A DNA stretch of 29,823 nucleotides from a virus, in the IMG/VR virus record IMGVR_UViG_3300025570_000077, positions 1-29,823 of that record, one strand, 5' to 3'. The notes below the pieces were generated by a model that was not told where the DNA came from, ran no database searches, and was given only the letters and a program-made list of their open reading frames with translations. Shown here one piece after another: positions 1 to 6,790 of this stretch (position 1 is the stretch's first letter; each line of letters starts with the position of its first letter). A program made the position numbers and the translations under genes.

Positions 1-2
1 CT

Positions 3-824
3 TTGTCTTGGTCAGGTGGTACTGGTCAATTGTTAGCAATTGATTCTGTAACAGCAGGTACTCAGATGTGGATTCAATTACTTTCTGGAGTTATACCAAC
101 AAACGATCAAGTAATAACTGGTGCTTCTACAGCAACAGCTACTGTTAATGTGACAATTACACCTAGACTTATTCCAGCTACATTTGTAGGAACATCTACA
201 GGTACAGCAATTAACCCAGCAGCCTATGGTATTGGTATTGGTTCGGATGATTTAACTCAGAATGATCTTCTTGAAGATTTAACTGGAACTAACAGGACTC
301 CTCCAAACAATATTAGTTACACTGTAAACAACACTGTTTCTGGAGATTATGTTATTACATCTAACAATGCAGCAGGAGACTTTGATTTAACTCAATTGTC
401 TATTACTAATGCAGAAGCAGGAGCCTCAGTAACATCAATAGTATTTGATGAAACTATTGCATCTGATACTCCAAGACCAGGAGGTACAGTTCGTGTAGAA
501 CAGTCTAACGGAAGTTATAGAAGAATTGCTTATACAAGCATTACTACTACTACCGTTACTGATGATACAATAAACTTCTCTGCACTTGATTTCTCAGGTA
601 CAGGAGCAGATCTAGTAATTGGAGGTAACGCATTTGTTACCTACATTGATAGAGTTGCAACAGGAGTTACTGAAGCTGTAACTTACGTATTTAGTTCTCC
701 AAGAACATTATTTACAAGAGTAAGAAATGCTACTCCAGGAAGTGAAATCAAAACCTTTGAAACAACTGCTTTAGTTGGAGCAGGTGGTGGTGCATCTACT
801 GTTGGTAGAATTGATGACTTCTAG
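3..824 (+). CDS. Tail fibre/adhesin protein, C-terminal part (5' end outside window)
   Basis: The reading frame is open at the left edge, so only the C-terminal 273 or so residues are visible and the true start is upstream. The protein is rich in Thr, Ser, Ala, Gly and Val, with no membrane segment or Cys, as expected for a beta-rich virion fibre. The last 120 residues contain GTVRVEQSNGSYRRI, VTYIDRVATG and SPRTLFTRVRN...IKTFET. I recall this pattern from tail proteins of marine and environmental phages. It is the first gene of a ten-gene fibre block and is separated from the next by two hairpins, the second a convincing terminator, so it may end its own transcription unit. Exact role (receptor binding, spike or collar) cannot be decided. 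Confidence 0.7.
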   Translation: MSWSGGTGQLLAIDSVTAGTQMWIQLLSGVIPTNDQVITGASTATATVNVTITPRLIPATFVGTSTGTAINPAAYGIGIGSDDLTQNDLLEDLTGTNRTPPNNISYTVNNTVSGDYVITSNNAAGDFDLTQLSITNAEAGASVTSIVFDETIASDTPRPGGTVRVEQSNGSYRRIAYTSITTTTVTDDTINFSALDFSGTGADLVIGGNAFVTYIDRVATGVTEAVTYVFSSPRTLFTRVRNATPGSEIKTFETTALVGAGGGASTVGRIDDF

Positions 825-843
825 TAGTAACTAGTAAACAACA

Positions 844-871
844 ATACCGTCTCATTCGATTGAGGCGGTAT
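844..871 (+). other. RNA hairpin after the first fibre gene
   Basis: An 11-bp stem with one G-U pair (ATACCGTCTCA with TGAGGCGGTAT) closes a 6-nt TTCGAT loop. The hairpin begins 20 nt after the stop codon. No T tract follows, so alone it is a poor intrinsic terminator. It may protect the mRNA 3' end or work with the terminator just downstream. Confidence 0.6.
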
Positions 872-885
872 AACTAATAATAATC

Positions 886-917
886 AGGCTCACTCTTTGT
901 TGGGTGGGCCTTTTTTT
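886..917 (+). terminator. Intrinsic terminator
   Basis: AGGCTCACTC pairs with GGGTGGGCCT through wobble pairs, closing a 6-nt loop, and the stem runs directly into seven Ts at 911-917. It ends the transcript of the first fibre gene 22 nt before the next ATG. A TATATTTA sequence at 920-927 follows at once and could be a weak -7 element for the next gene. Confidence 0.85.
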
Positions 918-938
918 AGTATATTTAAAAAAAAATAA

Positions 939-2735
939 ATGGCAGCACCTACATATACAACAGACTTAGCAACAATAAACCTCATGACAGGATCTCATGT
1001 AGAGCTTACGGGTGCAACGGATGGTAGGATTACTAATAACGATCCAGACAACTTTATTGCTGGTACAAATTGTGCAACGTCACAAACACGTACTGGTGGT
1101 GATGTATCAATAGGACATCCATCAAATACAGTTACAATACCAGCAGGTTCTGCTGTTTTTTCTTGGACTTATCACGGAGCAATGCCTACGGTAGATACGT
1201 TTGCTAATGATGGCATAAGAATATGTATAGGAAACTCATCTGCCAATTATAACCAATTTACTATTTATGGTAGAGACACTCTTCCAAAAGGAGGATGGTA
1301 TAGCTCTGCAGTAGATCCAACAAGCACTCCGGATTTAACACAAGGGAGTCCAACTGCAGTTACTAGTACTTTTGGTTCAAGAACTTTTATGACTGCAGCA
1401 GTAAGTAAGGGTAATCCATTTGCTATTGATTATTCAAGATACGGAAGATCCTTAATAGTAGATGAGGGAGAGATTGCAATTCCTGCAACTTTTTTAGGAG
1501 CAGCAACTCAAAATGATTTAGTGGCTAATAAGTGGGGTTTGTTTGAAGTATCTGCAGGTGGTTTTTCACATAAAGGTTTGTTTCAAATTGGAACAGTTGC
1601 ATCAGCAGCTTTCTTTGAGGATAGTAATAAAAATATAGTTTTAGAAGATAATATTCATTGTGCTGCAGGATTTACAGAATATGAAGTAATAAATACAGGA
1701 ACAAAAGTTATATGGACAGGTATTCAGATATCTGCATTAGGAACTACTACTAGAGGTTTATTTACAGTAACAGATAATGCAGTAGTAGAAATAACTGACT
1801 GTACTTTTAACGACATGTCAGATTTTAGTTTTCTTTCTAACACAGCAGTTGTAGGAACTGTTTTTAGAAGATGTAATTTAGTAACCCAGGGAGGTTCATC
1901 TATAACTAGCTCTACTTTCTCAAATAGTACAGCTGCAACTTCTTTATTGGCTAGTGACATGACGTTAGTTACAGGAAATAGTTTTGTCTCTGATGGATCT
2001 AATCATGCTGTAGAAATAACTTCTATTGGAGGAGGGTCTATAGATTGGGACAATCAATTGTCTGGATATGTAGCTGGAGTAGCAGCATCACCAGTTACTG
2101 CAACCTCAACAGGAAATGAAGCGATATATGTCAATGTAGCTTCCGGAACACTTACTATAAATGTTGCAGCAGGTGCATCAGTGCCATCTATAAGATCCGC
2201 AGGAGCAATAGTAAATGTTGTAGCAGGAGCTGTAACATACAAAATAACAGTACAAGACACGGCAGGTACAGCAATACAAGATGCGAGAGTATTTTTTCCA
2301 GTAGCAGCTGGAGGATCATTATTTTTTCAAGCATCTGTAACAATTGCAAGAATTGGAACTGTAGCAACAGTAACTCACACTGCTCATGGATTAGCAAATG
2401 GAGATAAAGTAGTAATAAGAGGAGTTGATCAAAGTGAATATTATGGAATACATACAGTTTCAAATGTTACGACAAACACTTATGATTATACAGTAGCTGG
2501 TTCTCCTACTACTCCTGCAACAGGAACTATAACGTCAACTTATGTTCTTATTAGTGCACTAACAGATGTGTTAGGTGTAGTTCAAGGGTCTAAGACATTT
2601 GCAACAAATCAACCAATTGGAGGGAATGTTAGAAAGTCTTCTGCTTCTCCTTACTACAAGACGGGAGCAATTGTTGGAAGTATAAACAAAGACACTGGAC
2701 TAGATTTAACTATCACTTTATTAAGTGACGAATAA
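939..2735 (+). CDS. Tail spike/fibre protein with probable beta-helix
   Basis: 598 residues beginning at an ATG preceded by an A-rich leader. The middle (about residues 230-430) reads as short alternating strands rich in V, I, T, N and G with regular turns (DNAVVEITDCTFND, GTVFRRCNLV), the look of a right-handed beta-helix as in phage spikes and pectate lyases. Residues about 470-530 hold an ATVTHTAHGLANGDKVVIRGV segment, a module I recall from many phage tail proteins. No catalytic motif for polysaccharide cleavage was recognised, so enzymatic activity is unproven. The next fibre gene starts 11 nt downstream, implying co-transcription. Most likely part of the host-recognition apparatus. Confidence 0.7.
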   Translation: MAAPTYTTDLATINLMTGSHVELTGATDGRITNNDPDNFIAGTNCATSQTRTGGDVSIGHPSNTVTIPAGSAVFSWTYHGAMPTVDTFANDGIRICIGNSSANYNQFTIYGRDTLPKGGWYSSAVDPTSTPDLTQGSPTAVTSTFGSRTFMTAAVSKGNPFAIDYSRYGRSLIVDEGEIAIPATFLGAATQNDLVANKWGLFEVSAGGFSHKGLFQIGTVASAAFFEDSNKNIVLEDNIHCAAGFTEYEVINTGTKVIWTGIQISALGTTTRGLFTVTDNAVVEITDCTFNDMSDFSFLSNTAVVGTVFRRCNLVTQGGSSITSSTFSNSTAATSLLASDMTLVTGNSFVSDGSNHAVEITSIGGGSIDWDNQLSGYVAGVAASPVTATSTGNEAIYVNVASGTLTINVAAGASVPSIRSAGAIVNVVAGAVTYKITVQDTAGTAIQDARVFFPVAAGGSLFFQASVTIARIGTVATVTHTAHGLANGDKVVIRGVDQSEYYGIHTVSNVTTNTYDYTVAGSPTTPATGTITSTYVLISALTDVLGVVQGSKTFATNQPIGGNVRKSSASPYYKTGAIVGSINKDTGLDLTITLLSDE

Positions 2736-2746
2736 ACAAAAAAACA

Positions 2747-4618
2747 ATGGCTGTAACAATAGACTGGGCTACTAGAATAATAAGTGTGTCTAAAGACTTT
2801 ACTGACTTAGTTCAAACAACACCTCAAGAAATAAGGCAATTAAGTTTGAACACTTTTAGATTGGCTTTAAAAGACTTGGAGGATGATGCTGAGGGTATGA
2901 CTTTTTTAGATACTCATACGCACAACACTGAAGTTTTACTAGGAGGTATTGTGTATGCAAGAGTAGTTGAGATAATAAATGATTACACTATTACATTTGA
3001 AGATGGACAATATGCTGTCAATTTATTTGGAGCAAACAGTAATGTTGGTGATAAAGTAAATGTAAATCAAGTATCTGTAAGAACAGCAAATTCAGCAGGA
3101 CTGATATCTAACCAAGCAATTGAATATTCTTCTTTTGGTAATGCTGTTCATATAAATGAAAACAGTGGAGTAACAGGAACTGAATTTCCAAAAGGAACAC
3201 CTCAATCTCCTGTAAACAACATGGCCGATGCTAAACTGATTGCAGACCTTAGAGGATTTAATACTATTAGAGTTAGTGGTAACTTTACGTTTGGATTAGG
3301 AGATGACTTAGAGAACTTTTTAATCTTTGGCCAGAATCCAAATAAAAGTTTATTGACATTTCAATCAGGTGCATTAACTCAAGATGTAGATTTACATAAC
3401 GCAACAGTACAAGGAGACTTTGATAACCAAGCAACTTTTGTAGACTGCAGATTATTAGATATAAATTTTGTACAAGGATTTGCAGACAGGTGTGTACTGG
3501 CAGGAACATTTGTTTTATCTGGATCTGGTGAAACTGGTTTCTACGATTGTTTTGATGGATATGCTCAAGAATCAATTTTACCAATAATAGATTGTGGAGG
3601 ATCAGGAAGAAATGTTTCAATAAGAAATTACCAAGGAGATTTAAAGCTTGTAAATAAAACAGGACCAGAATTTGTAGAAATTAATGGTAATTCTGGAGGA
3701 ACTATTATTTTAGATAGTACTATTTCAAATGGAACAGTAAGGCTTACTGGTCTCTTAAAAGTAGATGACAGCTCAGTAGCTCCAGCAATAATTGATATAT
3801 CAGAAGTTAGTTTTCCAGATTTAGCACAGTACTCAGCATTTGAAGAAAATAGTGTTTGGTTAGACGAAAGTTCTGGCTTCTCAGGAACAAAGTTTCCAAC
3901 AGGAACTGCTAGACAGCCTGTTAACAATGATGCAGATGCTCAAGTAATAGCAGAAGATTTTGCTCATTTTAATATACACATAGACGCTGCAGCTACAATA
4001 AATGCAAATCATTCAAACATAACATTTATAGGTAGGTCTGCTAGAAATACTCAATTAACTATAGCTGGGACTTCATCTTTATCTGGTTGTGAGTTCAAGA
4101 CAATGCTATTAACGGGTGACTTAAATGGAAATGGATCTGCATATTATACAACGGTAGCAATGAAAAATTTAATCGGTGTTTATGGACACGCTGAAGGTTG
4201 TGTGTTTAGAGAAGGTACTATTACTTTGGCACCTAACGCTATATTAATGGCTAACAGATGTGCCTCTGTAGCTGCACAAGATCCTGGAGGAGATGTACCT
4301 ATAATAGACTGCAATGGATCTGGAAGAATAGCAATGAGAGAATTTAGCGGAGAAGTTATCATAAAAAATAAAACATCTGGAGCCAATTGTTCTTTAGGAT
4401 TGTCTGGAGCTGAAGTAACTTTAGACTCAACAATTACATCTGGAACTTGGAGAGTGTTTGGAGTAGGAACGCTAACAGACAACAGCATAGGATCAGCAGT
4501 AGTTGATAGCAGTGGTTTAGTTTCTAAAGAATGGACTCAAACAGAAATAGATGAATCATTAGCTTACAGTAAAAAAGCAAGTGATAATGCGGAGCAAGTT
4601 AATTTAAAAATAACTTAA
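2747..4618 (+). CDS. Tail fibre/spike protein with internally duplicated beta-helix half
   Basis: 623 residues. The first 130 look like a virion-attachment domain (TIDWATRIISVSK, LALKDLEDDAEGM) of a kind common at the N-terminus of phage tail proteins. The rest consists of two related halves at residues about 130-345 and 367-581. Each begins [IL][ND]E[NS]SG...GT.FP.GT...PVNN.ADA..IA and ends near PIIDC.GSGR...NKT...LDSTI..GT. Each half probably folds as one beta-helical unit. The last 35 residues (WTQTEIDESLAYSKKASDNAEQV) may form a short coiled coil for trimerisation. It sits 11 nt after the preceding spike gene and is followed by a promoter-like motif and small hairpin. Exact receptor or enzymatic role is unknown. 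Confidence 0.7.
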   Translation: MAVTIDWATRIISVSKDFTDLVQTTPQEIRQLSLNTFRLALKDLEDDAEGMTFLDTHTHNTEVLLGGIVYARVVEIINDYTITFEDGQYAVNLFGANSNVGDKVNVNQVSVRTANSAGLISNQAIEYSSFGNAVHINENSGVTGTEFPKGTPQSPVNNMADAKLIADLRGFNTIRVSGNFTFGLGDDLENFLIFGQNPNKSLLTFQSGALTQDVDLHNATVQGDFDNQATFVDCRLLDINFVQGFADRCVLAGTFVLSGSGETGFYDCFDGYAQESILPIIDCGGSGRNVSIRNYQGDLKLVNKTGPEFVEINGNSGGTIILDSTISNGTVRLTGLLKVDDSSVAPAIIDISEVSFPDLAQYSAFEENSVWLDESSGFSGTKFPTGTARQPVNNDADAQVIAEDFAHFNIHIDAAATINANHSNITFIGRSARNTQLTIAGTSSLSGCEFKTMLLTGDLNGNGSAYYTTVAMKNLIGVYGHAEGCVFREGTITLAPNAILMANRCASVAAQDPGGDVPIIDCNGSGRIAMREFSGEVIIKNKTSGANCSLGLSGAEVTLDSTITSGTWRVFGVGTLTDNSIGSAVVDSSGLVSKEWTQTEIDESLAYSKKASDNAEQVNLKIT

Positions 4619-4625
4619 TACATAC

Positions 4626-4640
4626 TTTAGCTATAATATA
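4626..4640 (+). promoter_or_regulatory. TTTAGCTATAATA motif, candidate phage promoter (copy 1)
   Basis: TTTAGCTATAATATA lies 8 nt after a stop codon and 54 nt before the next ATG. The same core occurs at 10707 and 12421, in both cases just before a new functional module. It contains a TATAAT-like core and differs from the Bacteroidota TAnnTTTG -7 box. A promoter for a phage-directed polymerase is an inference. Confidence 0.4.
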
Positions 4641-4646
4641 GAAGTT

Positions 4647-4675
4647 CCCTTTTTGAAAAAAAAGGGTATTTTTGT
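4647..4675 (+). terminator. Weak hairpin with T-rich tail
   Basis: CCCTTTTT pairs perfectly with AAAAAGGG around a GAAA tetraloop, followed by TATTTTTG. It has terminator form but only three G-C pairs. Since it lies downstream of the TTTAGCTATAATA motif, it could instead be a 5'-leader structure of the next gene. Confidence 0.45.
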
Positions 4676-4693
4676 TTATACGACAATTTCACA

Positions 4694-5434
4694 ATGGGCC
4701 TAATAACACTAGACATATCAGCTAAACTTAATCAGCGACCAAACTCTTCTGGGTGGGTATCTATTAATATAGACAATGGGGCTATACATACATTCACTCT
4801 TGCAAATTTTACTACAGAAACAAATCCTGCGTACGGTGACCCTGAAGGAGATCCATTAGAATCAATAAATATTCTTAGCCTACCTTCACAAGGAGTTTTA
4901 AAACTTTCTGCAGTTGCAGTAACTGTGCCTCAGATAGTAACGTCAGCAGAATTAGTAGCTGGTGATTTAACCTATGAGTCAGATGTTTTAGATACTGATG
5001 GATACACTGACAGTTATATGTACTTTGTAGTTTCTGATACTGGATCTAGTTTGTTTACACTTAAGTCAAACCCTGTTTCACTTAGAGTAGCAACATCTAT
5101 AAACCTTGCACCAAATCAAGTTGGAAATACAGAAATAACAATTCCTCATGGATCAACAACAGTTATAACTACAGCAATGCTTACTACGGGGTTAAACCCA
5201 CCATACGAGGATCCAGAAGGAGATGCAGCGTCTATGTTATTAATTGAGAGTTTGCCTATATACGGTGTTCTTCTTCTTAATGGTATTAGAGTTTATGTTG
5301 ATCAAGAGATATCATTTACTGATATAACTTCAGGATTATTTACTTATGTAAATAGCAACTTAGAAGAAAAAGGAATAAAAGAAGAATTTAATTTTAAAAT
5401 CTCTGACGCTGGTTCAGGGGAATACAGAGGATAA
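4694..5434 (+). CDS. Two-unit Ig/cadherin-like virion adhesin (cassette copy A)
   Basis: 246 residues in two beta-sandwich-like units (about 14-132 and 137-246). Unit 1 carries FTLANFTTETNPAYGDPEGDPLES, with the DPEGDP acidic turn at residues 49-54. Unit 2 carries DPEGD at 173-177, and the protein ends SDAGSGEYRG. DPEGD plus a terminal SDxGS resembles calcium-binding turns of cadherin-like and tandem-95-type repeats; calcium binding is inferred. The protein has the same length and register as the product at 19715-20455, so the two are paralogues. Its stop overlaps the next start by one base, implying translational coupling. Probable surface or fibre protein of the virion; ligand unknown. Confidence 0.65.
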   Translation: MGLITLDISAKLNQRPNSSGWVSINIDNGAIHTFTLANFTTETNPAYGDPEGDPLESINILSLPSQGVLKLSAVAVTVPQIVTSAELVAGDLTYESDVLDTDGYTDSYMYFVVSDTGSSLFTLKSNPVSLRVATSINLAPNQVGNTEITIPHGSTTVITTAMLTTGLNPPYEDPEGDAASMLLIESLPIYGVLLLNGIRVYVDQEISFTDITSGLFTYVNSNLEEKGIKEEFNFKISDAGSGEYRG

Positions 5435-6180
5435 TGGCAAATTTTATATTTAATATAGAAGAATCATCGTTTAAAGTAAAACAACTAGCTAGTGTAGTTA
5501 CTGAGTGTGCAACAATATTTTCATTTCAACTTACTGCAACTGTAGGAAACAGTGTAAGAATAAGTTTAGACAATGCAGTTCAGACTACCCTAAATTATGA
5601 CAATGCATTTTTTACTATACTAGGAGTAGACACGCCTTGGGATGGTGCTGATAAAGTATTTACGTATAGTACTCCTATATCCTTCTCCTACTCAATTTCC
5701 AATTCAGGAACTCCTGGGTTGTTTAAAAAAGTAAAAGCTGAAGCATGGGATGATACTACTGTTGATCCTTTTAACTATTGGAATCAAATTACAGAAAGAT
5801 CCAACGATAATTTACCCTGTGACAATCCAACTGGAGTAGGTGCTACTTATGATGAATTAATAGACACTCCAACAAACAAAACTGGAAGTGCACTAAAACT
5901 AGTTAGAGTTAATGCCGCTGAAGATGCACATGAATATGTAGATGCAGGATTACTTGGTGTTGACCTCAATTACACGCACGTGCAATCAAGTAGTGCTTCT
6001 TGGGTAATAGCACATAACTTAGGAAAGATACCTTCTGTAACAGTACAGGATGGGATACCTTCTGTAACAGTACAGGATGGGGCAGGCAATAGAGTTCATG
6101 GAGATGTAGCCTACACAGATTTAAACAATTTAACAATAACATTTAACATAGCATTTGCTGGAACGGCTTATCTTAATTAA
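5434..6180 (+). CDS. Tail fibre protein with shared C-terminal module
   Basis: 248 residues, overlapping the upstream stop and the downstream start by one base each. Residues 1-130 form a beta-rich domain (VVTECATIFSFQLTATVG...RISLDNA) weakly similar to the start of the 128-aa product at 20457. The central segment TYDELIDTPTNKTG...LVRVN is a phrase I recall from phage fibre proteins. The last 60 residues (WVIAHNLGKIPSVTVQD...LTITF..AFAGTAYLN) match the C-terminus of the 134-aa product at 6366, so this is a mobile terminal module. A perfect 27-bp in-frame tandem duplication adds a second IPSVTVQDG within this module. Confidence 0.65.
   Translation: MANFIFNIEESSFKVKQLASVVTECATIFSFQLTATVGNSVRISLDNAVQTTLNYDNAFFTILGVDTPWDGADKVFTYSTPISFSYSISNSGTPGLFKKVKAEAWDDTTVDPFNYWNQITERSNDNLPCDNPTGVGATYDELIDTPTNKTGSALKLVRVNAAEDAHEYVDAGLLGVDLNYTHVQSSSASWVIAHNLGKIPSVTVQDGIPSVTVQDGAGNRVHGDVAYTDLNNLTITFNIAFAGTAYLN
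6027..6080 (+). repeat. Perfect 27-bp tandem duplication, in frame
   Basis: Two adjacent identical 27-base copies (6027-6053 and 6054-6080) encode the nonapeptide IPSVTVQDG twice. The paralogous module at 6366-6770 has only one copy at the matching place. Perfect identity in otherwise diverged DNA implies a recent slippage event or an assembly artefact. Confidence 0.95.
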
Positions 6181-6365
6181 TGGAGAAACTAGGAACAGAT
6201 CTTGACCTTAATGGCAACCATATAAAACAGCTAAAGGTTGAACCTTTGTTGGCACTACCAACAGGATTGGGTGCGAGTGATGCAGGTACAATAGTATTTA
6301 TATCTCCTGTAGTTGCTTTTTATGGATGGGACGGAACGATGTGGACTAAACTAACAAATGAATAG
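6180..6365 (+). CDS. Free-standing fibre N-terminal-type module (61 aa)
   Basis: 61 residues, LGTDLDLNGNHIKQL...P.GLGASDAGTIVF...FYGWDGTMWTKL. The same pattern (DLDL..NQL...[11 protein letters not shown]...LYVYN...W) forms the first 60 residues of the 779-aa fibre at 6791, where it probably anchors the shaft. Here the module stands alone with no shaft. It starts on the last base of the previous stop and ends immediately before the next ATG, so translation is probably coupled. It may be an adaptor to which other fibres attach, or the remnant of a longer fibre broken by module exchange. The close spacing and intact frame favour a functional small protein. Confidence 0.6.
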   Translation: MEKLGTDLDLNGNHIKQLKVEPLLALPTGLGASDAGTIVFISPVVAFYGWDGTMWTKLTNE

Positions 6366-6770
6366 ATGAGCGAAATATTTAACAAAGACGTAAGTATATT
6401 AGGAGATACTACTACTTCAGGAAAGCTTGGAGTTGGTGTTCCTAACCCTGTTGAAAAGGTAGAAGTAGATGGTAAAGTAAAGTCTGATGCTTTTATAACA
6501 GGCGGAGGTACTAGTACTGATTTTGTGAAAGGTGATGGAACACTGGATACAAATACTTATCTAGTACAAGCAGATGTAGATACTTACATACATGATCAAG
6601 GCTTACCAAATTCAGTCTGGACAATAACACATAATCTTGACAACTATCCAAGCGTTACGGTTGTGGATACAGCTAACACGGTAGTAATAGGTCAAGTAGA
6701 TTACGTATCATTAAATTCTATAACAATAACATTTAGTAGTGGCTTTTCTGGTAAAGCCTACTTAAATTAA
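6366..6770 (+). CDS. Short tail fibre protein (134 aa)
   Basis: Begins directly after the previous TAG with no gap. Residues 1-40 contain LGVGVPNPVEKVEVDGKVK, the same beta-repeat found several times in the 341-aa protein at 9134. Next is DAFITGGGTSTDFVKGDGTLDTNTYL, a phrase common in phage fibres. The last 60 residues (WTITHNLDNYPSVTVVD...ITITFSSGFSGKAYLN) repeat the C-terminal module of the 248-aa protein at 5434. It thus combines parts found in two neighbours and is probably a short structural fibre or tip. A TAATAAATAAATAATAAAAA spacer, with no ribosome-binding site, separates it from the next gene. Confidence 0.65.
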   Translation: MSEIFNKDVSILGDTTTSGKLGVGVPNPVEKVEVDGKVKSDAFITGGGTSTDFVKGDGTLDTNTYLVQADVDTYIHDQGLPNSVWTITHNLDNYPSVTVVDTANTVVIGQVDYVSLNSITITFSSGFSGKAYLN

Positions 6771-6790
6771 TAATAAATAAATAATAAAAA

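Noticed and set aside
3285-3620. Antisense frame rich in Leu, Ile and His inside the spike gene, with similar ones at 2188-2463, 20476-20673 and 28961-29185
   Set aside because: Low-complexity shadows of the coding strand, with no start context or domain.
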